Shown: positions 44,944 to 54,528, counted from the stretch's first letter. The stretch: 64,000 nucleotides of DNA from an uncultured Gammaproteobacteria bacterium (GCA_913058345.1 CAJXQR010000002.1:186001-250000); one strand, 5' to 3'. A program made the numbers and translations. Notes: generated by a model not told the origin, from the letters alone.

Positions 44944-45969
44944 TTAAAATAGTGTTAATGGCGGTTCTTGCAGAGCGGCGTATTGCTCACGCAGCTCGAG
45001 AATATGCTCGCCCCAGTAACGCTCGGTGTTGAACCAGGGAAAAGCGCGGGGAAAGGCAGGGTCTGTCCAACGCCGCGCCAGCCAAGCGGCGTAGTGCAAC
45101 ATACGCAGGGTGCGCAGAGGCTCGATCAGGCGCAGCTCTTTCGGGTGAAAGGAAAAAAATTCGTTATAGCCCTCGACCACTTCCGACAGTTGAGCCGTTT
45201 GCCGTGGCCGATCACCACATAACAACATCCACAAGTCCTGCACTGCCGGGGCCATGCGCGCATCGTCAAAGTCGACGAAGTTGGCTGTGTCGTCACGCCA
45301 AAGAATATTGCCGCCGTGGCAATCACCGTGACTGCGAATAAACGTCAGGTCGTTAACCAGGGCAAATTGCGCCTCTACCGCCTGTAACAAGTCGGTCGTT
45401 AAAGAGAGGTAGGAATCCTTGAGAGAGGCAGGAATGAACTGCTCACCAATTAGAACAACACTGGCGCAACCGTAATCTTCGATGGTTATGGCCGGGCGAT
45501 GTTGAAAGGTTTTAACCGCACCCACGGCGTGGATGCGGCCCATTAAACGACCCAGGGTAAAGAGGTTGTCGAGGTCATCTAACTCGGGGGCATGGCCCCC
45601 ACGGCGCTCAAACAGGGCAAAGAAAAAGTCGCCGAACACAAACAGGCTTTCACCCACTTCGTTACGCCAGGGCGGTACTACGGGAAGCTCTTGCTCGACC
45701 AGCTCAAAGCAAAACTCATGTTCTTCACGAATTTGCGCCTCACTCCAGCGCTGGGGACGATAGAACTTGGCTATCATCGGAGTGGCGTCTTCAATACCTA
45801 CCTGGTAGACCCGGTTTTCATAACTATTAAGGGGAAATAAACGCCCGTCACAATAAAAACCGAGACTTTCGACAGCATCAATTAAAAACCCCGGCGTTAG
45901 TGTATCAAAGGGGTGGGAGACGTCCTTTTGGTCATCGCCTCGGGGTGTTTCATCTTCCCATTTATTCAA
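44944..45969 (-). CDS. srkA: Stress response serine/threonine kinase SrkA (YihE/RdoA)
   Basis: A 341-residue protein with the aminoglycoside-phosphotransferase-like kinase fold. It begins HPFDTLTPGFLIDAVESLGF and carries the nucleotide-binding lysine region TPMIAKFYRPQRWS. The catalytic loop is FIRSHGDCHGGNILW and the metal motif NFVDFDDARMAPA. In E. coli it counters programmed death under stress. A leucine-rich C-terminus with a TLRMLHYAAWLARRW segment is also typical. It is a single gene facing the FNR–ferredoxin pair. Confidence 0.94.
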   Translation of the reverse strand: MNKWEDETPRGDDQKDVSHPFDTLTPGFLIDAVESLGFYCDGRLFPLNSYENRVYQVGIEDATPMIAKFYRPQRWSEAQIREEHEFCFELVEQELPVVPPWRNEVGESLFVFGDFFFALFERRGGHAPELDDLDNLFTLGRLMGRIHAVGAVKTFQHRPAITIEDYGCASVVLIGEQFIPASLKDSYLSLTTDLLQAVEAQFALVNDLTFIRSHGDCHGGNILWRDDTANFVDFDDARMAPAVQDLWMLLCGDRPRQTAQLSEVVEGYNEFFSFHPKELRLIEPLRTLRMLHYAAWLARRWTDPAFPRAFPWFNTERYWGEHILELREQYAALQEPPLTLF

Positions 45970-46031
45970 TACTTATCCTCACCCCAGCGGCTCCCTTGAA
46001 GGAAGGCGCCCCTTGGTTACACGCCCTATTT

Positions 46032-46070
46032 TCAGGCACTCTTTTCTCAGGCACTCTTTTTTTAGGCACT
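46032..46070. repeat. Short 15-bp-period repeat at the 3' end of cysK
   Basis: TCAGGCACTCTTTT occurs at 46032–46045 and 46047–46060, followed by a partial third copy TTTAGGCACT that covers the cysK stop codon. Read on the minus strand, the stop region is repeated in the 3' untranslated DNA, as expected from local duplication. Confidence 0.8.
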
Positions 46071-47141
46071 TAGTTGCGCCGTGGGGGTGGAAGCCGATAG
46101 ACCTTTTTCTTCGTCATTCATTTCAGCGTCAATGTCGTCAAACAGAGGTGTCGACAAATAGCGCTCCCCGGTATCGGGCAACATACAAACAATATTGCTA
46201 CCCGGTGTCGCAGACTCCGCGACTTTCAACGCACCAGCCATGGTCGCCCCGGCGGAGATACCCACAAAAATACCCTCTTTAACAGCGAGCGCTCGCGACA
46301 GGCTCAAAGCCTGCTGCCCGGGGATAGTCAGCACGTCATCGACCAGCTCACTGGCGACGGCGTCCTGCGTTAACTGAGAGATAAAATCCGGTGTCCAACC
46401 CTGCATGGGGTGGGGGCTAAAACTGGCGTGGCTTTTATAGGTCGACTCACTCTCGCCGGCTTGTTGGGGCACATGACTGCTCAACAAAGCGGCGCTTTCG
46501 GGCTCGCAAACGATCACTTTTGTCTGTGGGCTTTTTTCCCGTAACGCTCGAGCAACTCCTTTCAAGGTGCCACCGGTGCCGTAACCGGAGACCCAGTAAT
46601 CAAGCGTATCATCTTCAAAACAGGCGAGAATTTCCGGTGCGGTAGTACGCGAGTGCATATCAGCATTGGCTTCATTTTCAAACTGGCGACACAGAAACCA
46701 GTCGTGAGTCTCAGCGAGCTCTACGGCTTTTGCCAGCATGCCGCTGCCCTTTTCTGCCGCCGGCGTGAGCACCACTTTAGCACCAAGGAAACGCATCATT
46801 TTGCGCCGCTCAACACTAAAACTCTCGGCCATTGTCACCACCAAAGGGTAGCCTTTTTGTGCGCACACCATGGCCAAGCCTATACCGGTATTGCCACTGG
46901 TGGCCTCGATGACCGTTTGCCCCGGTTTCAAAGCGCCCGTTTCTTCGGCGTGCTCAATAACCGCCAGCGCCAGCCTGTCTTTCACCGAACCCATGGGGTT
47001 GAAGGCTTCAATTTTGGCATAGATATTCACGCCTTCCGGTCCCAGTTTATTAATTTTCACCAAAGGCGTATTGCCGACAGTTTGAAGAATGTTCTGGTAT
47101 TTTTTACCGCTTATTGCTGCCTTATCACTATCACTCATCAT
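46062..47141 (-). CDS. cysK: Cysteine synthase (O-acetylserine sulfhydrylase)
   Basis: A 359-residue PLP enzyme that makes cysteine from O-acetylserine and sulfide. The PLP lysine is Lys54 in NPMGSVKDRLA. The substrate loop is IEATSGNTGIGLAMVCA, and the phosphate loop GYGTGGTLKGVARAL. It is longer than the usual 310–325 residues because of an insertion (about 222–250, SSHVPQQAGESES...) and a low-complexity acidic C-terminus. The longer form could alter binding of serine acetyltransferase, which inserts its own C-terminus into the CysK active site. A short DNA repeat covers its 3' end. Confidence 0.92.
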   Translation of the reverse strand: MMSDSDKAAISGKKYQNILQTVGNTPLVKINKLGPEGVNIYAKIEAFNPMGSVKDRLALAVIEHAEETGALKPGQTVIEATSGNTGIGLAMVCAQKGYPLVVTMAESFSVERRKMMRFLGAKVVLTPAAEKGSGMLAKAVELAETHDWFLCRQFENEANADMHSRTTAPEILACFEDDTLDYWVSGYGTGGTLKGVARALREKSPQTKVIVCEPESAALLSSHVPQQAGESESTYKSHASFSPHPMQGWTPDFISQLTQDAVASELVDDVLTIPGQQALSLSRALAVKEGIFVGISAGATMAGALKVAESATPGSNIVCMLPDTGERYLSTPLFDDIDAEMNDEEKGLSASTPTAQLSA

Positions 47142-47208
47142 GGTTCTCCTTTATATACGGCCTATTTCGTAAAACTGGGCTAAGCAGCGCCCACTTCGTT
47201 AAACGCAA

Positions 47209-48315
47209 CTAATAAAGTACGACAGAACGAATACTTTCACCCTGGTGCATTAAATCAAAGGCCTGATTAATATCGCTCAAGGGCATAGTGTGAGTGATCA
47301 AATCATCGATATTAATTTTTCCCTCCATATACCAGTCGACAATGGTGGGCACATCGGTGCGCCCTCTTGCTCCGCCAAAGGCTACCCCATGCCAGGAGCG
47401 GCCAGTGACCAGTTGAAAGGGCCGCGTGGCAATTTCCTGCCCGGCACCGGCGACGCCAATAATGTAGGACTCACCCCAACCCTTATGACAGCATTCCAGT
47501 GCCTGACGCATCACCTCAACATTGCCGATGCACTCAAAGCTGTAGTCGGCACCACCGCCGCTTAAATCGAGAATAGCCTCTACCACCTGTGGTGTTTGTT
47601 GCGGATTAACAAAGTCCGTCATACCGAATTTCTGCGCCAGTGCCACTTTTTCCGGATTGGTATCGACACCAATAATCTTTCCCGCCCCCACCATCCGCGC
47701 GCCCTGCACCACATTCAGACCAATACCGCCGAGGCCAAAGACCACCACCGTAGAACCCGGCTTTACCTGTGCTTTAAAAACCACGGCACCGACCCCCGTG
47801 GTAACGCCACAACCAATGTAACAAACCTTGTCAAAGGGTGCGTCTTCGCGGATTTTCGCCAGCGCGATTTCGGGTAGCACCGAATAATTAGAAAACGAAG
47901 AGCAGCCCATATAATGCAAAATAGGCTGGCCATCGAGAGAGAAACGGCTCTCGCCATCGGGCATCACCCCCCGACCCTGGGTTTCGCGTATCGCCTGGCA
48001 AAGATTGGTTTTGGGATGCAGACAGAAATCACACTCACGACACTCGGGGGTGTAGAGTGGAATCACATGGTCACCGGGTTTCAGGGAGGTCACCCCAGCG
48101 CCCACTTCGCGGACAATACCCGCCCCCTCGTGACCAAGAATGGCCGGAAACGCACCCTCGGGGTCCTCTCCCGACAGGGTAAAAGCATCGGTGTGGCAAA
48201 CCCCCGTCGCCTTGATTTCGACCAACACTTCCCCGGCACGGGGGCCCGCCAAATCCACCTCGTGAATTTCCAGTGGTTGACCCGCTTTAAACGCCACCGC
48301 AGCCTGGCTTTTCAT
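47209..48315 (-). CDS. frmA: S-(hydroxymethyl)glutathione dehydrogenase (class III alcohol dehydrogenase)
   Basis: A 368-residue zinc enzyme that oxidises the glutathione adduct of formaldehyde with NAD. Catalytic zinc residues are in [14 protein letters not shown] and [13 protein letters not shown]. The structural zinc site is [17 protein letters not shown]. The cofactor fold is [22 protein letters not shown], and class III hallmarks include [20 protein letters not shown]. It detoxifies formaldehyde and feeds formate to one-carbon metabolism. The usual partner S-formylglutathione hydrolase gene is not next to it. Confidence 0.96.
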   Translation of the reverse strand: MKSQAAVAFKAGQPLEIHEVDLAGPRAGEVLVEIKATGVCHTDAFTLSGEDPEGAFPAILGHEGAGIVREVGAGVTSLKPGDHVIPLYTPECRECDFCLHPKTNLCQAIRETQGRGVMPDGESRFSLDGQPILHYMGCSSFSNYSVLPEIALAKIREDAPFDKVCYIGCGVTTGVGAVVFKAQVKPGSTVVVFGLGGIGLNVVQGARMVGAGKIIGVDTNPEKVALAQKFGMTDFVNPQQTPQVVEAILDLSGGGADYSFECIGNVEVMRQALECCHKGWGESYIIGVAGAGQEIATRPFQLVTGRSWHGVAFGGARGRTDVPTIVDWYMEGKINIDDLITHTMPLSDINQAFDLMHQGESIRSVVLY

Positions 48316-48686
48316 TCTCTATCTCCCCTTGTTGCCATTTTCATGCTGAAGCTTCCGAAACAGGGCTCGAGTATACGTTAATCGTCAGCAAGGTCAGAAC
48401 ACTGATTTTACAGCGAGAAAAAACCTCTGCGACTACTCAACACAAGAAAAAAGTGACGCCCAAACAATACAAAGTCAGATCCCTTGACTTTAACAACCGA
48501 TGGAAGACGTTTAATGACACTACACTCCCTTTTTAAAAGTAAAAGCCTAGCTAATGACATTTTTTGCAGCACTTTACCGGCCAGATGGTCTATAGGTTTA
48601 GTAAGTGATGTGTTGATTGCAGATTATCAAAGCGAAGCTTTTCTGCCAGCCATCTATGCCTCTATTCACATAATGAGGACAGGAAG
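48316..48686. other. Divergent region between frmA and the leucine-dehydrogenase gene
   Basis: This 371-bp stretch holds the promoters of the two divergent units. I see no gene with family resemblance; the one plausible-length frame starting at 48484 overlaps the next gene start and has no supporting signal. No clear operator was found. Confidence 0.45.
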
Positions 48687-49778
48687 ATGTTCGAAACACT
48701 GAATCAATACGGTCTTTCAGACATTCATTTAATGCGCGACGGCTGTGGGCTGCAGGCCATCATCGCTATTCACGATACCGGCCTCGGCCCAGCTCTTGGC
48801 GGTTGCCGCTACCTGCACTACCCCTGCGAACAAGCTGCGATCGAGGATGCCGCACGACTGGCTCAGGGTATGAGCTACAAAGCGGCCCTCGCGGGCCTGC
48901 CCTTTGGTGGAGGAAAAGCCGTAATAATCAAACCAAAGTCCGACATGGACCGGAAGTTGCTCTTTACCAAAATGGGCGACTTTATTGCTTCACTGCAGGG
49001 GCGCTATATCACCGCTCTGGACAGCGGCTCGACGCTGAGTGATATGGACGTTATGGCCACGCGCAGCCCTTATGTGAGCTCCAGCAGTCAACTCGGCGAT
49101 TGCAGCCAATTCACCGCAGAAGGTATTTACAGCGGTATCAAAGAGGCTTTTCAGGTCCGTTTTGCCAGTGACTCACTTAAGCAGGCGCGCATCGCAATCC
49201 AAGGATTGGGCCATGTCGGTATGGCGCTAGCACAACGTTTGCACCGCGCCGGAGCCTCGCTGATTGTTAGCGACCTCGAACCTCAAAAAACGCAATGCGC
49301 CGAACAAAACTTTAATGCCGAGGTCGTCATTGGCGAGGCAATCTATCAACAAGCCTGCGACGTCTTTTCTCCCTGCGGGCTAGGCGGCATTATCAACGCC
49401 GCCAGCATCCCCCAACTGCGCTGCGCCATTATCGCCGGTGCCGCCAATAATCAGCTCGCCAACAACAGCAATGAGCAGTTATTGCGCGATAAGGGGATTC
49501 TCTACGTGCCCGATTTTGCCATTAACGCGGGCGGCCTTATTTACGCATCGATGCGCTACGCGGGTGAACAGCAAGCGGCCATCGATGAAAAACTTCGCGG
49601 TATAGCCGTCACCATCCGTCAGTTACTCGCCGATAACACAAGCCCACAAGAGCAAGCTCAATCCCCCTTGCGAGCAGCGTTGTCACTCGCTAAACAGCGT
49701 ATTGCTAATGGACAAAACACAACGGCAAACCCGGTGCCTTTTTCCAAGCACAAGCCACAGATCACCGTGACAGGATAA
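48687..49778 (+). CDS. Leucine/valine dehydrogenase-family amino acid dehydrogenase
   Basis: A 363-residue NAD-dependent oxidative deaminase. Family features: GPALGGCRYLHYPCEQAAIEDAARLAQGMSYKAALAGLPFGGGKAVI, with the substrate-binding Lys65 and catalytic Lys77, and the cofactor fold IAIQGLGHVGMALAQRL. Leucine, valine and isoleucine are likely substrates, giving the 2-oxoacids consumed by the next three genes. The start has AGGA/GGAAG immediately upstream. It heads a four-gene branched-chain catabolic operon (gap 24 bp to E1alpha). Phenylalanine dehydrogenase is a related alternative, made less likely by this context. Confidence 0.88.
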   Translation: MFETLNQYGLSDIHLMRDGCGLQAIIAIHDTGLGPALGGCRYLHYPCEQAAIEDAARLAQGMSYKAALAGLPFGGGKAVIIKPKSDMDRKLLFTKMGDFIASLQGRYITALDSGSTLSDMDVMATRSPYVSSSSQLGDCSQFTAEGIYSGIKEAFQVRFASDSLKQARIAIQGLGHVGMALAQRLHRAGASLIVSDLEPQKTQCAEQNFNAEVVIGEAIYQQACDVFSPCGLGGIINAASIPQLRCAIIAGAANNQLANNSNEQLLRDKGILYVPDFAINAGGLIYASMRYAGEQQAAIDEKLRGIAVTIRQLLADNTSPQEQAQSPLRAALSLAKQRIANGQNTTANPVPFSKHKPQITVTG

Positions 49779-49802
49779 ACCGATCATTTTGGGAGACACT
49801 TT

Positions 49803-50897
49803 ATGCGCGGACGCCAACAGTTTTCCATTCATTTTTTGCAGTACCTCGACCCCGAGGGCAATCTCGACCTACCTTTGCCCGAATGGACCTCAGACGAGCC
49901 TCTGCTACTGAGCATCTATGAAAATATGGTGCTGGCCCGCCTGCTCGACCAAAAGGCCGTGGCTCTGCAACGCACCGGACAAATGGGTACCTACCCATCC
50001 ATTCTTGGGCAGGAGGCGATTAGTGTTTGCACCGGTCTGGCGATGGCTAAAAACGACGTGCTAGTGCCCTACTATCGCGATGCCCCGGCACAGATGATTC
50101 GGGGTATGTCAGCGGCGGAACTCTTTATGTACTGGGGAGGTGATGAGCGTGGTGGCAACCTGAATACCACCTCGCGAGACCTGCCCATTTGTGTGCCCAT
50201 CGCCACCCAGTTGACCCAAGCGGCGGGCGTCGCAACGGCGCTTAAAATTAAGGGCGAAGACAGTGTCGTGGTGACCAGCTGCGGCGATGGCGCCACCTCA
50301 AAGGGCGACTTTATGGAAGCCCTGAACCTCGCCGGAGTGTGGGATCTGCCTATTGTCTTTGTCATTAACAACAATCGCTGGGCGATTTCCGTGCCGCTGG
50401 CGCAACAAACTCGCGCCCCGACATTGGCGCAGAAAGCGATTGCCGCCGGTATTGAGGGCATACAGGTTGATGGCAACGATCCCATCGCCGTTTATGAGGT
50501 GATCAGTCAAGCCATTGAACGCGCCCGCGAGCACAAGACACCCACCTTGATAGAAGCCCTGAGCTACCGTCTCAGTGACCACACCACTGCCGACGACGCC
50601 TCGCGCTACCGCGATGCCGATGAACTCAAGGCCCACTGGCAAGAGGAACCCATCCATCGCTTTCAACAATTTTTGCACCAGCAGGGTCTGTGGGATAGGG
50701 AGCAGGAAAAAGCCCTGCAGTCCCATTGCCAGCAAACCCTTGATCAAGCTGTTGAGCAGTATTTAGCAGCAGAGGAGGAACCCGCCACGGCGATTATTGA
50801 CTATCTCCACGCTTTTTTACCCTACAGCCTGGAAGGCCAACGGAGTGCGATTCAACACAAGGATGCCCCTGTAAACACTGAGGGAGAGTCACGATGA
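49803..50897 (+). CDS. bkdA1: 2-oxoacid dehydrogenase E1 component, alpha subunit (branched-chain type)
   Basis: A 364-residue thiamine-diphosphate enzyme subunit. The ThDP motif is SCGDGATSKGDFMEALNLAG ending near NNNRWAIS; the phosphorylation-loop-like segment YRLSDHTTADDASRYR is typical of E1alpha. With E1beta it decarboxylates branched-chain 2-oxoacids and reductively acylates the lipoyl group of E2. Pyruvate dehydrogenase E1 of the alpha2beta2 type is the main alternative; the preceding leucine dehydrogenase favours the branched-chain role. It overlaps E1beta by 4 bp (ATGA). Confidence 0.88.
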   Translation: MRGRQQFSIHFLQYLDPEGNLDLPLPEWTSDEPLLLSIYENMVLARLLDQKAVALQRTGQMGTYPSILGQEAISVCTGLAMAKNDVLVPYYRDAPAQMIRGMSAAELFMYWGGDERGGNLNTTSRDLPICVPIATQLTQAAGVATALKIKGEDSVVVTSCGDGATSKGDFMEALNLAGVWDLPIVFVINNNRWAISVPLAQQTRAPTLAQKAIAAGIEGIQVDGNDPIAVYEVISQAIERAREHKTPTLIEALSYRLSDHTTADDASRYRDADELKAHWQEEPIHRFQQFLHQQGLWDREQEKALQSHCQQTLDQAVEQYLAAEEEPATAIIDYLHAFLPYSLEGQRSAIQHKDAPVNTEGESR

Positions 50898-51976
50898 ATA
50901 TGAGTTTTTCAACCAGCCATAGTCCAAACACTGACTGCGCAGCTGAACCGCATGAAAGCCCCAGCCCTGAAATTGGCGGTGAAATACAGGCCGACGACAA
51001 AGAATGCGTACTCGTTGAAGCCATCAATATGGCCTTGCATTATGAAATGGCCCGTGACGACAGCGTCGTTGTACTCGGCGAAGATGTCGCCACCAATGGT
51101 GGTGTGTTTCGTGCCACTCTCGATTTAAAACAAACTTTTGGCGCCGCTCGCGTGCTCGACACACCCCTTGCCGAGAGCCTGATTGGCGGGCTCAGTATCG
51201 GCATGGCGACGCAGGGTTTAAAGCCTGTGGCTGAAATTCAATTTATGGGCTTTATGTTTGCCGCTCTGGAACAGCTTACGTGCCACGCAGCGAGAATGCG
51301 CAACCGCACTCGCGGTCGCCTCGCCTGCCCTCTGGTAGTACGCATCCCCTGTGGGGGCGGTATTCACGCACCAGAGCATCACTCCGAAAGCACTGAAGCC
51401 CTGTTGGCACACACGCCCGGCCTGCGGGTGGTTATTCCCTCTTCACCCATCCGTGCCTACGGCTTGCTGCTGGCCGCCATTCGCGATCCCGATCCGGTGA
51501 TTTTTCTCGAGCCAAAACGCATTTACCGCGCCCAGGCCCAGCGCGTTTGTAACGACGGTCAGGCACTGCCCCTGGATACCTGTTTTACCCTGCGTGAAGG
51601 TGAGGATATTACCTTAGTCAGCTGGGGCGCTTTAATCAGCGAGTGCACCCAGGTTGCCGATCAAATGCTCGAGCAGGGAATAGCCGTAGAACTGATCGAT
51701 GTCGCCACCGTCAGCCCTCTCGACATAGCGACTATTTTACAGTCGGTAGCGAAAACTGGACGCTGTGTCATCGCCCACGAGGCGCCGAAAACCGGTGGCA
51801 TTGGCGGTGAAATTGCCGCACAACTGGCCGAACACGCCTTACTCGACCTTAAAGCGCCGGTATTGCGGGTTGCTGGCTACGACACAATCATGCCCTATGC
51901 TAAAAAAGAAGCTTTGTATTTACCGAGCGCCGCACAGATTAGCAGCGCTATACAACAAGTGCTCAGCTTTGCATAA
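50894..51976 (+). CDS. bkdA2: 2-oxoacid dehydrogenase E1 component, beta subunit (branched-chain type)
   Basis: A 360-residue partner of E1alpha. Motifs include VVLGEDVATNGGVFRATLDLKQ, RVLDTPLAESLIGGLSIGMA, and RIPCGGGIHAPEHHSESTEALLAHTPGLRVVIP with the conserved His-rich segment, then GEDITLVSWG and VIAHEAPKTGGIGGEIAA. The N-terminus has about 30 extra, polar residues before the usual start of the domain (a second possible start is the ATG at 50900). It is translationally coupled to E1alpha by ATGA. Confidence 0.9.
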   Translation: MNMSFSTSHSPNTDCAAEPHESPSPEIGGEIQADDKECVLVEAINMALHYEMARDDSVVVLGEDVATNGGVFRATLDLKQTFGAARVLDTPLAESLIGGLSIGMATQGLKPVAEIQFMGFMFAALEQLTCHAARMRNRTRGRLACPLVVRIPCGGGIHAPEHHSESTEALLAHTPGLRVVIPSSPIRAYGLLLAAIRDPDPVIFLEPKRIYRAQAQRVCNDGQALPLDTCFTLREGEDITLVSWGALISECTQVADQMLEQGIAVELIDVATVSPLDIATILQSVAKTGRCVIAHEAPKTGGIGGEIAAQLAEHALLDLKAPVLRVAGYDTIMPYAKKEALYLPSAAQISSAIQQVLSFA

Positions 51977-52010
51977 ACCATCGTGCTAAAACGCGACAAA
52001 AGGATGGCCT

Positions 52011-53120
52011 ATGAAGTTCTTTAAATTACCCGACCTCGGCGAGGGTTTACAGGAGGCGGAAATTATTGAATGGAATGTGGCTACGGGTGATACGGTCAAC
52101 ATCGACCAGTTACTGGTGACCGTAGAGACCGCCAAGGCGGTGGTCGAAATTCCCGCCCCTCAAGCCGGTGTGATTGCTGCCACCTTTGGTCAACCCGGAG
52201 ATATCGTCCACCTTGGCGAAGCTCTGGTAGAGTTTGTCGGTGACGACGCCGATCACGCCACGGTGGTGGGAGAACTAGAAACCACAAAGACCCCACAGCA
52301 AACTAACGAGCACTTTATTATCGGCTCGCCGAAAGCACCCGGCCAGCGTCAAGGAATTCGAGCCACACCGGGTGTTCGCGCATTAGCCGAGCGTTTAAAC
52401 GTCGATATCACCAAGGTCAGCGGTAGCGGTAAACAAGGCTTAATCAAGGCTGAAGACGTCGAGCGGGTGGCCCGGCTTAAAAACGAAAAAGGCCCATCAA
52501 CACCGCTTAAAGGTGCGCGCCGTTTTATGTCTCTGACGATGTCCCAATCACACTCCGAGGTAGTGGCAGTCACTATCAATGACGATGCGCAGCTGGGTAA
52601 CTGGGGCAAAAAAGACGATGCAACGATTCGCTTACTACGTGCCATGGTTGCCGCCTGCGAGGCCGAACCCCTCCTCAATAGCTGGTTCGACGCCGAGGCC
52701 ATGGCCTATCACAGCCCCACGACTATCGATGTCGGCATGGCCGTCGATACACCCGGCGGGCTGTTTGTACCGGTATTGCGGGATATCGCCCAACGTAGCG
52801 ACAAGGACTTGCGCAGCGGCTTAAATCGCCTAAAAGCAGACGCGCTGGAGCGTCGTATTCCCATCGATGAAATGCAAAAGCCAACTATTAGCCTGAGTAA
52901 TTTTGGCACCATTGCCGGGCGCTACGCCAATCCGGTTATCGTACCGCCTATGGTCGCCATCCTTGCTGCAGGGGTCATTCGCGACGAGGTGTGTGCCGTT
53001 TCTGGTAAGGCAAAAGTGCTGCCCGTGATGCCCTTGTCACTGAGTTTTGACCACCGGCTGATCACCGGCGGTGAAGCGGCGCGCTTTATGGCGGCCTTAA
53101 AAGACAGCCTTGAGGCTTAG
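52011..53120 (+). CDS. bkdB: Dihydrolipoamide acyltransferase (E2), branched-chain type, short
   Basis: A 369-residue E2. One lipoyl domain (1–78) has Lys42 in VETAKAVVEIPAP; a peripheral-subunit-binding domain (about 118–150) starts RATPGVRALAERLNVDI; the acyltransferase domain follows. The catalytic motif, normally HxxxDG, reads DHRLITGGEAARF: the His is kept, but Thr replaces the Asp. Only one lipoyl domain and a short linker make it smaller than usual (about 400–430). The E3 gene (lipoamide dehydrogenase) is not present downstream, so E3 must be shared or encoded elsewhere. Confidence 0.88.
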   Translation: MKFFKLPDLGEGLQEAEIIEWNVATGDTVNIDQLLVTVETAKAVVEIPAPQAGVIAATFGQPGDIVHLGEALVEFVGDDADHATVVGELETTKTPQQTNEHFIIGSPKAPGQRQGIRATPGVRALAERLNVDITKVSGSGKQGLIKAEDVERVARLKNEKGPSTPLKGARRFMSLTMSQSHSEVVAVTINDDAQLGNWGKKDDATIRLLRAMVAACEAEPLLNSWFDAEAMAYHSPTTIDVGMAVDTPGGLFVPVLRDIAQRSDKDLRSGLNRLKADALERRIPIDEMQKPTISLSNFGTIAGRYANPVIVPPMVAILAAGVIRDEVCAVSGKAKVLPVMPLSLSFDHRLITGGEAARFMAALKDSLEA

Positions 53121-53202
53121 GCTCATCGAATGGAAAAGCCTAACCCCCAACACAGGCCTTAACTAGCTCGTCCCATCTAGTCCGGTAGAGCTAACCTAGT
53201 AC

Positions 53203-54528
53203 CTAGCCCAGCACATCACTAATAGACTGGCGCAGGCGCTCGATAAACAAATCGATCTCGGCCTCACTAATCGTCAGCGGTGGCGACATCACCATGTTGT
53301 CGGCCACGGCGCGACACAATAAACCGTTTTCAAAACATTTGTTGTGCACCGGTACACCAACACCGGTAGGGTACTTAGCGGCGTCCGGGGCAAAGGTAAT
53401 AGCACCCAATAAGCCGTAGTTGCGGATATCAATAATATGGGAAATATCACGCAGGCTGTGCAGAGCATCTTCCCAGTACTGGCCAATCGGGCCCGAAGCA
53501 CGGGTTAACAGCCCTTCACGCTCGTAGATTTCAAAAGCGGCGAGGCCCGCAGCGGCACCCACGGGTGCACCGGCATAGGTGTTACCGTGGAAAATCTCTG
53601 GCATACCGCCCGGTGCTGCGTCAAAAATAGTTTGCTGAATTTCTTCTTTAATAAACACACCACCCATGGGCACAGTCCCGCCATTGATGGCTTTCGCCGT
53701 GGTCATCAGGTCGGGGGTGACACCGAATTCCACGGCAGCAAAGGCCGAGCCGGTGCGACCATAACCGGTCACCACTTCATCAAAAATCAGCAGAATGTCA
53801 TTGTCATCACATATCTGGCGCGCACGCTCAAGATAGCCCTTGGGCGGCGGCACCATGCCACCGGCACCCACAATGGGCTCGATGATTAAAGCGCAAATGT
53901 TCTCCGCTCCGCGCGTGGTAATGATTTTCTCTAAGGCATCGAGCTTTTCGACACCCTTCTCGGGGAGGCCTCGGCTAAAAGCATTATTGGGGATATCGAG
54001 CAGGTCGGGCAGAAAATCGACATTCTCTAGCGTCGGGAAGCCCTTGCGATTATTGGGTATGCCCTGCAAAGAGGTACTACCAACATTCACCCCATGGTAG
54101 CCACGCTCGCGAGAGATAAAACGCGTTTTCGTCGCCTTGCCTCGCGCCACTTGGTAGCGGTGAGCAATCTTCATTGCGGTCTCGACCGACTCAGATCCCG
54201 AGTTGGTAAAGAATACGCGGTTTAACCCTGCTGGCGCATGCTCGACTAACTTCTCGGCAAAACGGAAAGTCACCGGCGAGCCAAACTGAAAGGGCGGGCA
54301 AAAATCCATATCGATCAATTGCTTATGCACCGCATCAGCCACTTCTTTACGGCTGTGGCCCAGGTTGGCACACCAGAGACCAGCGGTGATATCAAGTACA
54401 TCACGGCCATCGGTGGTATACACAAAACAACCCTCTGCTCGCTCAATGAGACGAGGGTTGGCACGAAACCCCCTCACATTCGTAAAGGGTTGCCACCAGT
54501 TTTCTAAATTCATATCAATGTCGCTCAT
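53203..54528 (-). CDS. Class III omega-aminotransferase (beta-alanine:pyruvate type)
   Basis: A 441-residue PLP aminotransferase. The cofactor Lys279 is in TTAKAINGG, the PLP-nitrogen Asp250 in LLIFDEVVTGYGRTG, and the phosphate-binding NSGSESVETAMKIA at about 109–122. The sequence ENWWQPFTNVRGFRANPRLI is a known opening of beta-alanine–pyruvate and related omega-transaminases. It would move an amino group from beta-alanine, another omega-amino acid or an amine to pyruvate. I use the ATG at 54528; an upstream frame to 54600 is not supported. It is divergent from the ThDP-enzyme operon and shares its 195-bp control region. Confidence 0.9.
   Translation of the reverse strand: MSDIDMNLENWWQPFTNVRGFRANPRLIERAEGCFVYTTDGRDVLDITAGLWCANLGHSRKEVADAVHKQLIDMDFCPPFQFGSPVTFRFAEKLVEHAPAGLNRVFFTNSGSESVETAMKIAHRYQVARGKATKTRFISRERGYHGVNVGSTSLQGIPNNRKGFPTLENVDFLPDLLDIPNNAFSRGLPEKGVEKLDALEKIITTRGAENICALIIEPIVGAGGMVPPPKGYLERARQICDDNDILLIFDEVVTGYGRTGSAFAAVEFGVTPDLMTTAKAINGGTVPMGGVFIKEEIQQTIFDAAPGGMPEIFHGNTYAGAPVGAAAGLAAFEIYEREGLLTRASGPIGQYWEDALHSLRDISHIIDIRNYGLLGAITFAPDAAKYPTGVGVPVHNKCFENGLLCRAVADNMVMSPPLTISEAEIDLFIERLRQSISDVLG

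Noticed and set aside
48484-48702. Rightward 72-codon frame between frmA and the leucine dehydrogenase gene
   Set aside because: It overlaps the well-supported start of the next gene, has no family resemblance and no convincing ribosome binding site.
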